Made by a program: the position numbers and the translations under genes. From contig OX328125.1 of the NCBI GenBank assembly GCA_946811695.1, forward strand, positions 44,028,086 through 44,092,085: a stretch of DNA of 64,000 nt, given 5' to 3'. Positions 44,920 to 55,900 of the stretch are shown here, in pieces. The notes beneath the pieces were generated by a model, which saw only the letters and a list, made by a program, of their open reading frames with translations, was not told the origin of the DNA and ran no database searches. The DNA comes from Gonocerus acuteangulatus (taxonomy: Eukaryota; Arthropoda; Insecta; Hemiptera; Coreidae). Each line of letters starts with the position of its first letter. The first letter of the stretch is position 1.

Positions 44920-45110
44920 AACTAATAACAGAAAAATACGACGAAAACTATAAAAACAACGATATTAAAACAGTGGAACTACTCATGGACACAACTAACT
45001 GAAAATAAACTGATATAATTAAAAATACAGTTGAGGAATGGCCATCTAGTCACCGAGAAAACCGACCCACTGTGTTTCGATTGTGCTAACTAGGCGGACT
45101 AAATTCAAGT
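44920..45110 (+). pseudogene. Highly degraded scrap of RNase-H LINE C-terminus
   Basis: The nucleotide order ATGGACACAACTAACTGAAA, AATACAGTTGAGGAATGGCC and CGACCCACTGTGTTTCGATT fits the WTxLTENK / EEW / C-x-x-C region of the LINE tail seen at 11.5 and 38.7 kb. It is frameshifted and short. Confidence 0.35.
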
Positions 45111-45620
45111 TCAGAATTCTAAAATTTGGTATTGGAATGATGTAAACAATACAACAAAACATATAATTATAGTATTTGTTTATGTCTGAAACAGTCCCCG
45201 TTGTGACTAATAAGGTCCAAAGGTATGAATCCGTATCAACATTGAATAAATTTGTTGATTCCAGACATCATTTCTAACTCACCTATCCAAGTCTTGTTAA
45301 TTTTATATTAATTAATTCTTGGAGATGGATATTATTTATGCTTGAAAGCTCTGATTTTTCTCTATTAAATAATTCTGACTCATAATCAAAAAACGTTTTT
45401 AAGATGAACGGATGATTCTTTCCTTGTTTCATAACTTTAAGGGGCTAGTAATGACTTGTGCCCATTTGTACACGGGCTTATTTTTTTGTATATTATAGCT
45501 ACACCCTTTCCATTAAACCCCCATTATAAGATGTGTTTCAGCTAGCACACTCGAGTACAACATTTTTTTTTTTTTAATTTAGAGTAATTTATTTCGAGGA
45601 GGTATTTTTTTGAAAAATGG

Positions 45621-45935
45621 TTGAAGCACTCAAAGGAAGATAAACACTCTTTCCTCTTTAAATTCCTTTCGTGCGAATCTAATTTGGAAAACCTTACCAG
45701 CGACTCTGATAGGAAAATCAAAACAAGGCTGGCTAGCTTTGCCTCCAAACGTTTTGATAAATGGATTGCTGCGAGAAAATCAAAGCAGCGTTTTTTGGCA
45801 AATAACAAAATTTGGTTGAATGAAGAGATAAACTTCGAGGGTCAACGTACTGTTCCCATGGACTTATATACGGGGGGCACCAGCCCCCCCCTGACATCGG
45901 AAAAAATGTGTCAAAAATATCTTAAAAATATTTGA
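45621..45935 (+). CDS. Unassigned 104-codon ORF
   Basis: I do not recognise this protein. It is Lys/Ser/Arg-rich and hydrophilic: an acidic patch (LENLTSDSDRK) followed by LASFASKRFDKWIAARKSKQ and NNKIWLNEEINF. The composition is less AT-biased than surrounding DNA and the sequence is not repetitive, so it may be a decayed transposon ORF or chance. There is no signal peptide or membrane segment. The C-terminal third reads into GGCACCAGCCCCCCCCTGAC, which looks non-coding. Confidence 0.2.
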   Translation: MKHSKEDKHSFLFKFLSCESNLENLTSDSDRKIKTRLASFASKRFDKWIAARKSKQRFLANNKIWLNEEINFEGQRTVPMDLYTGGTSPPLTSEKMCQKYLKNI

Positions 45936-46559
45936 AATAAGACCACTTAGTCAAGAAAAATAATATCTTTTGGGTGTAATAGAATTTAAATTGGCTCACT
46001 ACTCCAAGTTCTAGATTGTTAGTATTCCAAACCCCTAAATGCTCTCAGCCTCCCCCCGAAATTCTCCTGGCCCCTGCCGAAATTATTTTGTATATACGCC
46101 AATGACTGCGCCGCGACCTTCCACGTCATTTCAAGATTCCACTAAAGTAGGATGACCGCGGAAAAACTTTGACGAGGCATCGAATAAAAGAAAAAAACGT
46201 ACAATCGAGGACGTCGTTCAATCACGGAGTATTGCAGAGTCGGTGACTGCTTGAGAAGTAGCAGCACGCGTAGAAAGGAAACGAAACATTGGAAAGGCAA
46301 TTAGAAAGATAAATGAATGCCTAGTAGCTGCTTCTTCTTCTAAATTTAATTTAATAGTATTCGTTTATTATATTATTAAGTAAATTTAGTAGAAATTGTT
46401 TTCGTTTCAAATGAAGATATACTTTTGTTTTTAAGTTTTCCACTTATTCTCCTGGCAACCCTCTTTGATTCAATTTTTAATTAATAAAATTTTTTCATTG
46501 CAATATTACACGTCTTGATTGGTCGATACAGAGGTAAAATGCACGAAAAATAATTTTTT

Positions 46560-47030
46560 CCAGCTAGATTCAGGAAACGACACACTGTGCGACGTGAAGA
46601 AATAGTTGTAGCTCGACTACGAATTGGAATACTACTACTAACACAGGAATACTAAATGATAAATATGTGACATATGTAACTGCGAACTTACATAGTCAAA
46701 CATTATCTGACAGACTGCCGCAGAAGAAACAGTATTAATGTCCCGTATGATTTACTACAACTTTTAGGCAATGATAGCCAGTATAAAAAAACTGTACCGA
46801 CAAAGTTCCTGAACAAAAGACTGTAGGAACGACTTGATGACCTTAAGCACTGTTTCCTTAAAAACATTTAGTTTCCACGAAAATTAGGTGATATATTTAT
46901 ATTTAGCCACTACTTTAACATATACAAGAATGCTGGTTTTCTAGTGAGATCAAATTTAGAAGACAGATCGTTGTGTCATTGCCAAAGAAGCGGGGCACTC
47001 AATAAATAGATAAATAATAAAGTATTCAAA
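46560..47030 (+). pseudogene. Degraded RNase-H LINE 3' end
   Basis: CGACGTGAAGAAATAGTTGT then AGCTCGACTACGAATTGGAA corresponds to RREEIVVARLRIG. CATATGTAACTGCGAAC, ACATAGTCAAACATTATCTG and GACAGACTGCCG correspond to the CxxC...VKHxLxDC knuckle. The 3' UTR ends GCCAAAGAAGCGGGGCACTC then AATAAATAGATAAATAATAA. Several stops and frameshifts are present. Confidence 0.6.
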
Positions 47031-47897
47031 TATTACCTTTTGCTACATATGGGTACAATTTTCAATACACTCAATTCAAAATGGGCAAAAATGACCCAAG
47101 TGGTTGAAATGCATTAAAAAAGAAAGGTTCATGTTCACAATACAAATATTGTGCCCACTATCTTTTTAATAGTAAGTATATATAAATGCATATGAGGGTC
47201 TTTATATTTCTAAACGTTTCACCATTAATGTAGGCTTGCTTATCTACTATCATCTAGTTAATCTAAAGTGGTGAAGTGAAATAAATAAACTCTTCGATTG
47301 ATGTTAACTTAATTAATATATTCGTACAAATAGACACGAGTAAAAACATATAAAGTCCCCGGCAAATAAAACTAGAGAAAGAAGATAAAAGTGAGTGGGG
47401 GTTGGATGGATTGAGTCCTATGATGCATAAAATGCTCTTAAAACGTCAAAGGATTTGGAATGGTTTAAGATGAGAGAAGCTGAGCGGGCAGCGAGGAAAT
47501 AGAGATACTACATATCCCCTGAATCCAGCATCATTCCACTCCAATGTTAGATTTATCTTCTCTTCCTCTTGGTCAGGCTCCGCTTTTTTTTCTTTTTTTT
47601 ATCAGTAAAGCTTCGACCAACAATGGCATATCAGCAGCTTTATTTTTAGTGCACTTACATTTCCTCCTTTTCTTCTGCCTTTTAAGGACCATAAACTTCA
47701 AAGAGATTGCTTTAACAATGCAAGTCTCTTAGATTCTAGTCTGATCTTTTTTTTCCCACTTTTCATTAGTGCTTGTAGTCGATGGGGAGTAACAACGTAG
47801 AAACAATGCCATATAGTTCTTAATTAAATTTTAGACTTTTGTTCCAATCTACACCACAGCTAAATAATCTACAAGGAAGAATAACCACTTGCATTAC

Positions 47898-47962
<65 letters not shown>

Positions 47963-47983
47963 AACAAATTACAGATAATTCAA
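47031..47983. other. Large-intron sequence with (AT)n; nothing recognised
   Basis: (AT)n lies at 47904-47959 just left of the next element. Confidence 0.35.
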
Positions 47984-48050
47984 TATTTTCTAGGTGGAAG
48001 GTCAATAAAAGATATTCAACAAAGTCAATTGAAATAATTTATTTCATTCA

Positions 48051-48090
48051 AGCTCTACATGTTTCACACCTTAGTTGCACCTTCAGGAGC
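48051..48090 (-). ncRNA. Hammerhead-like motif, left arm
   Basis: On the minus strand: GCUC, CUGAAGG, stem II (UGCAACUAAGGUGU), GAAA, CAUG, UA, GAGC. Stem I (GCUC/GAGC) and the self-complementary CAUG stem III are perfect. One core change (last A of CUGANGA is G) likely lowers or abolishes activity. Confidence 0.6.
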
Positions 48091-48215
48091 CAGAAAAACT
48101 CACCAAACTAAAAATACAGGCTAATTGTATTAAAGGGAACCTTCCCGAACAATGGACACATCCAAACTGGGAAGTACGGGAAGGTTCGCCTTAATACAAT
48201 TAGAGTGTATTTTTA

Positions 48216-48255
48216 GTGAGTTGAAGAGGCACCTAAGGTGTGAAACCTGTGGAGC
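48216..48255 (+). ncRNA. Hammerhead-like motif, right arm unit 1
   Basis: It reads GTGAG, TTGAAGA, stem II GCACC-TAA-GGTGT, GAAA, CCTG, TG, GAGC. There is one core change (C to U at the first position of CUGANGA), and H is replaced by G at the cleavage site. Confidence 0.5.
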
Positions 48256-48410
48256 CTTAATGAAATAAGGTTATTTAATTGATTTGATTGTCTTTTATGG
48301 ACCTCTTGCCTGGAACATATTGGATTAAAGGGAACCTTCCCGAACTATGGACACATCCAAACTGGGAAGTACGGGAAGGTTCGCCTTAATACAATTAGAC
48401 TGTATTTTTA

Positions 48411-48450
48411 GTGAGTTGAAGAGGCACCTAAGGTGTGAAACCTGGTGAGC
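48411..48450 (+). ncRNA. Hammerhead-like motif, right arm unit 2
   Basis: It is the duplicate of the preceding motif, 195 bp downstream, with CCTGGTGAGC in place of CCTGTGGAGC. Confidence 0.45.
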
Positions 48451-48518
48451 CTTAATGAAATAAGGTTATTTAATTGTCTTTTATGGACCTCTCGCCTGGA
48501 ACATATTGGATTAAAGAA

Positions 48519-50408
48519 GGTTGGGTCGCACTAAAATATAGATAAAGAGTTTAGATAATTATTTCCCAATTTACAACACAGATACATTATTTAATCGAAA
48601 GGAGAAGCAATTACTTAAATATATACACAATACTAAAATTAAGCAAAACCCCTTTTAGATAATTCATTCCAAATTCGGACACATCTATAATATATAATCA
48701 AAAGGAGAAACAACCACTTGCGTCATAAAATATACACGATAAAAATAATACAACAGTACCTTTGAGAAAATTTATTCTAATTTCCAACATAGCTACAACA
48801 TCTAAAAGAAAGAACAACCACTTGCATTCCAAAATGAAACAATAGTAAAATTACAGCAATGACGTTTAGATAATTTATTCAAAATGACATCATTTTTACG
48901 ATGATTCAAACAAGAACAGCAACGTTTCAGATTTTACCATGAAATGTGTCAAAGAGTGTTGAGATTCCTTAGAACTACAGATCTGTTAACGAAAATATAA
49001 ATTACAATTAATATTGATAGGGGAAGCACGATAGGAGAATATATGTGTATGTACATATGTTTGTCAGTTTTTTAAAATTATTTTTTGTTATTTAATATAT
49101 TGTCGAGCACTATGAGCTCATTAAACACAGAATTAAAGATGCAAGTAAATTTGTTTATATGCCAGTATCAGCATTGCGTGAAGCTATCCAGAAGGACTAA
49201 ACACACACGCATGCTTAGTTTGTTTTTGTGTGTAACTAAGCGTGCGTGTGTGTCTGCGCGTTTACAATTTATTTTTATCAATTTTAGCGTGTCTACTTCT
49301 TCCCTTAAAGGAAGTAATCCCGCTTCTTTAACTTCATTTTATACTCGCTATTAAAAATTACTTAATACAAATATATTGGATTTTATATAATATTTCGATT
49401 CAAATATATTACTCTCTCACAATGGATTCTTAATCGCACCTATATAAATAGACAACAATTACCCAACTGGTTGAATTGCCTTTAAAAAAAAGTTTATTCA
49501 ATAAATTTATGTGAAATGTGAATTGAAGTTATATAGACCGTCAGCATTTTTGGTAATTCCTTAATCTATTTCCTGTAAGTACATATGATTAATAAATTAA
49601 ACTCTGCAGCTACTTCTGTTGTCAACAAAAAATTATATGACCGAATTAAATGTTGGGAAAATCAGCTTGTTCTAAACGAAAATAACTAATCACGACAAAC
49701 AGACCATTAATGTATTCACCAGCGGAAAATAATCTTGGCACATGGCCAGTAGAAGGAAAATAGCCCTGATACATATAGTTCCAAGAGTCGTCCAAGACTT
49801 ATGGATATTTGTAGCAATAGAACTATTGTAGTCAGTAGAAAATTAACTGCCCGTAATCCGATCGAGTTGGTTGGTGTAAAAAAACAAAAATTTTCCGAAT
49901 AAAATAATTATAAGAGTAAGTTGATGTTTTTGTTGGAACTAAACGGTGTTAATTGCTCCCTTGGCCGAGTCCCAAAGCCATCTGTTGCCAGGGCACTCTA
50001 ATACTTAACCAAGGACTACTTTTCCAATTTCCTTCCATGCATAATACAAACCAATTTAGTTTGGGGGAACATTTTACTGAAATACGTGCCAGGAGTGGTA
50101 TTATTTCAACCTACCCATTTCACGGAGGATTCCTATCCTCCGAGTCTCAGGGAAAATAGAAAACGAGATTATGGTTAAATTGAAACAACGAGATTAAATT
50201 TATTATTTCTGTAGTAGTAGTTTGTTTTCTTATTGTTTCGCTATTGCGCTTTTATTTTTTAAGGTTATTGCAAACGCTTTTTAAATAATTCTAGAAAAGT
50301 TAATGAGATAACCAGAAGTAATTTTTTAAAAAGTGGTTTAAATATTTATTGGGCCATCATACAGGTAGTTACCAAGAAAGCCCATGTCTAAAACAAGTGT
50401 TCGTATGC

Positions 50409-50470
<62 letters not shown>

Positions 50471-50483
50471 ACATATACATATA
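48519..50483. other. Large-intron sequence; (AT)n at right end
   Basis: (AT)n lies at 50417-50466. ORFs at 49085-49354 and 49953-50159 show no recognisable domain. ATTTATTCxAA words recur loosely in 48.54-48.90 kb (AATTATTTCCCAATTTACAA, AATTCATTCCAAATTC, AATTTATTCTAATTTCCAAC), suggesting a worn tandem repeat of about 110 bp. Confidence 0.4.
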
Positions 50484-51299
50484 CAGGGCCGTCGCAAGAG
50501 TTTATAGCGCCCTGGGCGATGTCTGACAGAACAGGGGTATGGAATGTACTGAATATTGACGGGAGGGGGGACACCGAGAGAAGCCAGGAGCTTTGGTTTA
50601 CACGCCCACACTGTGCGTAGCAGTGTCAGTGAGTCCATTTGGTAAGCAACCAGCCCCACATACACACCGATTATTCTATGCTTATAACGAAATCATTCCA
50701 TCACTCTTTGTCTCTCAGTCCTTGCTGTCTACAAGGACTTCAACCAGAACACACTTCCAGACATACTGCACGAAGATGTGATTCTGCAAATTTGACGAGC
50801 ATGATGGGGCTTCGGCACATTTTTGTCGCATTGTGCGAGCTGTTCTCACAGGTCAACCATGACCAGATGGACAGGCAAAGGAGGACCAGTTCCATGATAT
50901 GCATGTTCTCCTGAACGCAATCCTTTATATTTTTGTCTATGGGGACACTTTAAACAATTGCTTTATGCATTAGCTATCTGGGATGATGAAGCTCTTCATT
51001 GGCGTATCATAGACGCCTGCGAAACCATTCGACAACTGCCCGGAGTATTTAAAAGTATGCGGCAAACCATGATGCTACGTGTTCATGCATTTCTCCAAGC
51101 AATAGGAAGATATTTCGAGCGCTTGTTATGAGTGTGCGTTGAAGTGTTATCAGTGTACCTATGTGTTCAACAGTCCATAACAGGAAAAAAAAAAAAGAAA
51201 ATTATGGGACATATGTCGATATGAACTTTTTCTTTCTTGTGGTTCCAGGAATTCATTCCGAAGCCTGGAAAATAATTTCTGAAACACCCTGTATATTTG
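50484..51299 (+). mobile_element. Composite transposon debris around a mariner relic
   Basis: The left part begins CAGGGCCGTCGCAAGAG, a start seen in hAT-type repeats. The right end CACCCTGTATA (51289-51299) is the terminal word of the TATACAGGGTG TIR class found at 34.45 kb. A mariner transposase C-terminal relic lies between. Confidence 0.5.
50715..51131 (+). pseudogene. mariner-like transposase C-terminal relic
   Basis: Across three frames the sequence reads NTLPDILHEDVILQI, DGASAHFCRIVRAVL (second catalytic Asp region), RWTGKGGP, then SPERNP, LWGHFKQLLYALAIWDD, CETIRQLPGVFKSMRQTMM and GRYFERLL with a stop. This is the conserved C-terminal half of insect mariner-type transposases: DGA.xH, RWIGRGGP, SPDxxPxDFFLWGxxK, then the TIRxxPGVFxxVRQSM tail. 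Two frameshifts and internal stops are present, and the Asp expected after SPDxNP is replaced (NPLYF), so it is inactive. Confidence 0.85.
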
Positions 51300-51714
51300 C
51301 CTGTTCGGTCTTTCAAACATTCAAAACCGGTTCGATTTTGATGACATTTGGTACAGAAATAGTCTGTCCGATATAAAAGGGAAAATTCGCGCGGAAAAAA
51401 GCGGTGCGCTTACAGTTATTCGTTTGTACGCTTCCAGGTAAACCTTTTATAAGTTCTCTAATGCAGGGAAACCACTTTTAAGTCGATATCTGTCCCCGTT
51501 TGCAAGAAAGGTGGATAAAACTTTTTTTTAAATCTCCGTTCGATCGACTTTCGAATTAAAAATATGTTACCTGAAAGTGTCCCTATTTGAAATGTTTGTT
51601 CGCATGACGACTGCTGAATTTAAATCTTCTTTTTCTGCCACAGTCCATATCATTATTTTTATTAAACTCCACGATTTTCTTTGTTATTTTCAAAGCATGT
51701 ATTTTTCTATTGAT
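51300..51714. other. Large-intron sequence; nothing recognised
   Basis: No ORF or repeat assigned. Confidence 0.35.
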
Positions 51715-51918
51715 TAAATTTTAACGTCCATTTATTATTAACTACGAATTTTAGGACGGGTTATCTGTAGGTTACCAACCTTTTCTAGCCAGCTAAGGTT
51801 GATGACGTTTCTTTTTTCTAAAGAAAAGCCACCACCCCTAGTGGGAATCGAACCCACAACCCTTTGGCACGGAGTGTTAAATGCTCACGCCTTAACGCTC
51901 ACGGCCACCGGGCCTCCC
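51715..51918 (-). mobile_element. tRNA-derived SINE, family A, copy 4 (near full length)
   Basis: The minus strand reads GGGAGGCCCGGTGGCCGTGA, GCGTTAAGGCGTGAGCATTT, a B box GGGTTCGATTCCCACTAGGG, GTGGTGGCTTTTCTTTAG, CTAGAAAAGGTTGGTAACCT, CAGATAACCCGTCC, and ends TGGACGTTAAAATTT. It sits head-to-tail about 80 bp from a 5S-derived SINE. Confidence 0.88.
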
Positions 51919-52000
51919 TACATTTTTTTTTTTAATGTAACCGTAATAGTTTAATCTATTTTTTTTATGTCTGTAAGTTTGTCGTTTAATATTATTTGCT

Positions 52001-52183
52001 GCCAACGGCCATAGCCACGTTTCCCGTAGATCACCGAAGTAAAGCAACGTCGGGTGTGGTCAGTACCTGAATGGGTGACCGACCACGTGCTGTTGATATT
52101 ATAAAAGGGTGGTAACCTGTAGATAGCCCGGGGCTAATAGCCATATAGTTGATGCACCGTTAAAAACGAAAAAAAATAATAAA
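52001..52183 (+). mobile_element. 5S rRNA-derived SINE with 8-bp target duplication
   Basis: GCCAACGGCCATAGCCACG, GATCACCGAAGTAAAGCAAC, GTCGGGTGTGGTCAGTACCT and GAATGGGTGACCG follow 5S rRNA through box A, the intermediate element and box C. A tail then has ATAAAAGGGTGGTAACCTGT, AGATAGCCCGGGGCTAATAG, TTGATGCACCGTTAAAAACG and A-rich DNA. TATTTGCT flanks it (51993-52000, 52184-52191). It lacks the middle of helix III and the 3' stem, so it is not a functional 5S gene. Confidence 0.88.
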
Positions 52184-52431
52184 TATTTGCTGAGTTTTTC
52201 TATTGAGAACTAATGCTTCAGCTGCTTCATGCAGAGGATACCTTGTTGTTTCTTGTTTAGCATGCTTAGAGGTTGTTTCTTATTATAAATGTTTTATGTT
52301 TAACTGACATAGTATCTTCTATATGTTATGTTGTGTAAAGTTTTATGTTAAATTACATTAAATTTAAATTATTGGATTATATTAAATTTTAGTTATGTCA
52401 AATTAAGTATAAATTAAATCAACTACTATCA

Positions 52432-52918
52432 TCAATCTTTCATTAGTGCAATGTTAAAACCTAAATTCCTTCGGAAAGTGTTAAAAAGGTACATTTTCGA
52501 ATTAAGCTTAAAGATATATTTATATATCCCTCCCTCTTTGCTAAAGATAACAAGCTCCGACCCCGAGACTGCGAGCAAAAACGCTGAAAGGGCCGAGGAG
52601 GACCCTTTTCCCGTCGGCCTAATTCCAATTAATACAAGCCAGTTAGTTAAATGGAAGATGGAGGAAACGCCTTCTGCAATTAGCTTGGACGTGTACAAAT
52701 ACTGCGTTAACTCTGAGAGATCCCTAGCAAACGTCAGCAATAGACGGAGTGATATATTACTTGCAATGGCAGCTAGCGGCAAATTTGTCTCTTCCCGTTA
52801 CTCTAGCCCTAATCCGACGTCATCTTTCCCTGGGGCATGGCGTAGCATTGACGTCATTCTCGTAAGGCCTGTAGAAACATTTTTCATTCTAATCCTTAAA
52901 CAAATGATGGTAACGTAG
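52432..52918. other. Less AT-rich segment with long overlapping ORFs on both strands
   Basis: A 155-codon plus ORF (52451-52918) and a 116-codon minus ORF (52432-52782) overlap. Neither has a recognisable domain; both begin or end in low-complexity AT-rich DNA. The core 52540-52870 is non-repetitive and near-balanced in GC, unlike its surroundings. It could be a conserved regulatory element, an unrecognised exon, or a transposon piece. I do not call a gene. Confidence 0.25.
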
Positions 52919-55900
52919 AGATCGTGTCCGCACGATTTAGGATTTTCATTGTGAAGAATTATTTCTATTCATTAAAACGTTGGTTTCGCTTTCAGACGTG
53001 TGACGCTTGGCAGCTGATATGCTTCTAGTAAAGAGATACTAGGTGCGTGCTCTTTACTAATTTGGTAACTTCTATTTGCATTACATTTTGCTCCATAAAG
53101 TATGTGGTAATACAAACATACTTTTCATTTACTTGTTTTGTTTCAATGAAATAATCATTTATTGCTTAATGCAATAGAAAAATCAATAATTGAAACGAAG
53201 ACAGACAAAAAAACATTAAAAGGAACGAATGAGCTCGCTCTGTCAATAATTGCATAAAACCCATTTTTGTTTGACATTTGGAAAATGTTTGAAAGGATTC
53301 CTTGCGCTATCCACGATTTCCCAACCATTTTCGAGACCTTTAAAGGAATATACGAAAACTCAAAACTGCTCATGGCAGTTGATAAAATATTTTGTTTTTG
53401 TCCCCAGCCTCAAACGTAACCAAACATTTTATATCGTTGTTCCGATGAAGTCTTGAAAAATGTCTTACCTATACGCCATTTTTGAGGAATATTCTTGAAA
53501 ATTTTAGTTTTTTTTCTACTTTTCTCGAAAGCAGTAATTCCATTTGATTCCCTACGTCACATTACCTAGCATGGGTCCATATAGAATAATGGAAAAAAAA
53601 AAAAGTGTATCTGGTATCTGGAACAGATTGCTATATTGTCTTAATAAATAAATAAATGAAAAAAAAAATACCTAGCCTACATATCTGACGAACTAGAACA
53701 AAGTGATACATGAATATAAAAACTTTAGGGTAAATGACCCAATAGTTGACACTTTAAGGAGAGGTTATTTTACTTAAAATAATTCTTCGCTTAGTTTTTG
53801 AAGATAATAAATTTTGAATATAACAAATTATTCGCCAGCTGATTCTCTATGAAATTCACATAAACCAATTTTAGATACATGAAGTATTTCAAGTAAAATA
53901 AATCATTAAATGCTGCCTTACTCTGGTCCTAATGTTGACACGTCTGCAGTAGGTCGGTGCCTAAGTTTGACTTTTCTGTTCCTAAGAATGACAGTGAGGG
54001 AAAATGAAAATAATACAACTTTATTCTTTAAAGAAACACCCAAATTGGATTGATAACAGCAGGAACAATGAAAAATGTAATGAATTCGAAAGAGATCCTT
54101 TTCGAAAAACAAACAATTAGGTACAACAATTATTTTTAACTGAAAATCATAACTAGGAAGAATAACAATATCCCTCTAAATTTTTTCATGTAGAGTCAGT
54201 GGTTCTGGAAATTAATGTATTTTATCCAAATACTAGAGGATTGGTAAGTTTACAAGTAATTTGGCTAGTAGATATTGGAAAATCATGCCATTAGCGGAAA
54301 AAAAAACAGTTTTTATTCTATTGCGAGCAACAAGGGACAAATGCATTGGCAGAAATCCACCTATCCACTTGTCAAACATATTTCTCGTGCTGTTTTTCCT
54401 TCAACTAGAACCATACAATAATCACCTAATCTTCTCACGTCGCACAGTGGGACGAAACGATTAAAACCGCAGACATTCAATGTTATACCCCTTAACATCC
54501 GCGTTTCGGCCTGAAAACTCAAAACCTAATGTTTTCGAGGGCGTAGATCTTAAATCTGAAGTCATTTTATTTTTATCTTGGCGGGATTTTTGGTCAATAA
54601 GCAAAAATATTAGACCAAAAACCTAAAATTTCAGGTTTTATATTTTGGGGTGGGAGGTATAAGGTTCCTTTTGTTTTTCATGCAGTGAATCCCATGGAAT
54701 ACTCCCCACGTCACTCTGGTCGATAGTTTTGGAGCCTTTTGAGTGACAATTTTTTTAAAAAAATGTATTTTACATAATACACATACTTGACAAAAATTTA
54801 CACCGTTAAAATTTAATGGTGTACATTTTTAATAAAAATAAAAAAAGAAGTTCAGGGAAGCTGGCGTTGAGAGCAAAATCAAACCAAATTTCGATGAAGT
54901 TATACATTTTCTTCCAATCGGAGTATTTTAACGTGTTTTGGGCTCAACGTTATATGCATGAAAGTTATAATTTTATTTTTATTTTGAGAATTATTTGTTG
55001 TTGTATAAGTATCGTCTAAGATAATACAATAGCCATTTATTTGGCTATAAAAAGGAGTCTTTCTTCTTTAGAAAGAGCACAAGGACGTAAATATTCGATT
55101 ATCTCAAGAGGAGATATTGAATTTCAAAAGGTCGCGTAAAGTTTTGACGTACAAAGTGTCTCTTCAGGACTAGAAAAAATTGTTATTTTTTGCTTTCAAT
55201 GATATTTACCACATAAGGGTTTCTAGGGATGCTGATTTTAAATCTGCTATTATTTTTGTTGTGAAAAATGTATAATGCTAGTTTACTTAAAAACTTTAGC
55301 ATATTTTTCACGAAATATAAATTATTGTTTAATAATTGTATTTTTTTGTAATCTACTCTCTAAAACAAACGAATTGGTGAAAGAATCATGTCGATATCAT
55401 TTTCTAAACTCGATATATAAAATAAAGCATTTTCAACCTATTTTATTTTATTTCTCGGCTCCTAAGGCGCATTGGACGGAACGCTTGCACACGTGTCGAC
55501 TATTGTTCGATGCTGAATCACCAGAAAACCCCACCACTGTATAAACACCTTGTGAGCTATTCGGCGATGCAGCTGTTGCTGCTATATGCCACTACTTCAA
55601 ACATGAATAGGGCTCCTTAGCCCCGGCGGATCTGGGCGGATAAAATGTTTACGTATATCTCTTACTTAGGTATATCTCTTACTATATATCTTATCAGATC
55701 CCCGACAACTCCCGCCACACTTTTCTATTTTCCTTTTCTTTTTAACTCCACTTATTTTTATTACAAAAGGTTTAAAAAAACACAAAAAAATGCTGTTTAA
55801 AAATGAGGCGTACAATGACCACAACGATCTCAAAAATATTTGCAGGTGAAAAAAAAAAAAAAATGCTTCTGTTCCATCTCAACAATGCCTTGAACACAGA

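Larger units (their letters stand above)
47984..48518. mobile_element. Palindromic hammerhead-bearing element with tandemly duplicated right arm, copy 4
   Basis: The left arm (47984-48150) runs CAATATTTTCTAGGTGGAAG, GTCAATAAAAGATA, a minus-strand hammerhead motif, CTAAAAATACAGGCTAATTG, GGGAACCTTCCCG. The right arm (48160-48324) mirrors it with CGGGAAGGTTCGCC, ATACAATTAG, a plus-strand hammerhead motif and GGACCTCTTGCCTGGAACAT then ATTGGATT. The segment 48130-48324 is then repeated at 48325-48510, with few differences and a 9-bp deletion, giving a third hammerhead motif. The outer flank TTAAAGAAGGTTGGGTC matches the left flank of the 14.3-kb element inverted. Confidence 0.75.

Noticed and set aside
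52001..52120. Functional 5S rRNA gene
   Set aside because: Part of helix III and the 3' acceptor stem are missing, and it carries a SINE tail and target duplication.
55140..55180. Hammerhead-like CTAGTCCTGAAGAGACACTT on the minus strand
   Set aside because: The 5' core half fits, but the downstream GAAA/stem III half is not convincing (GTCAAAAC only).
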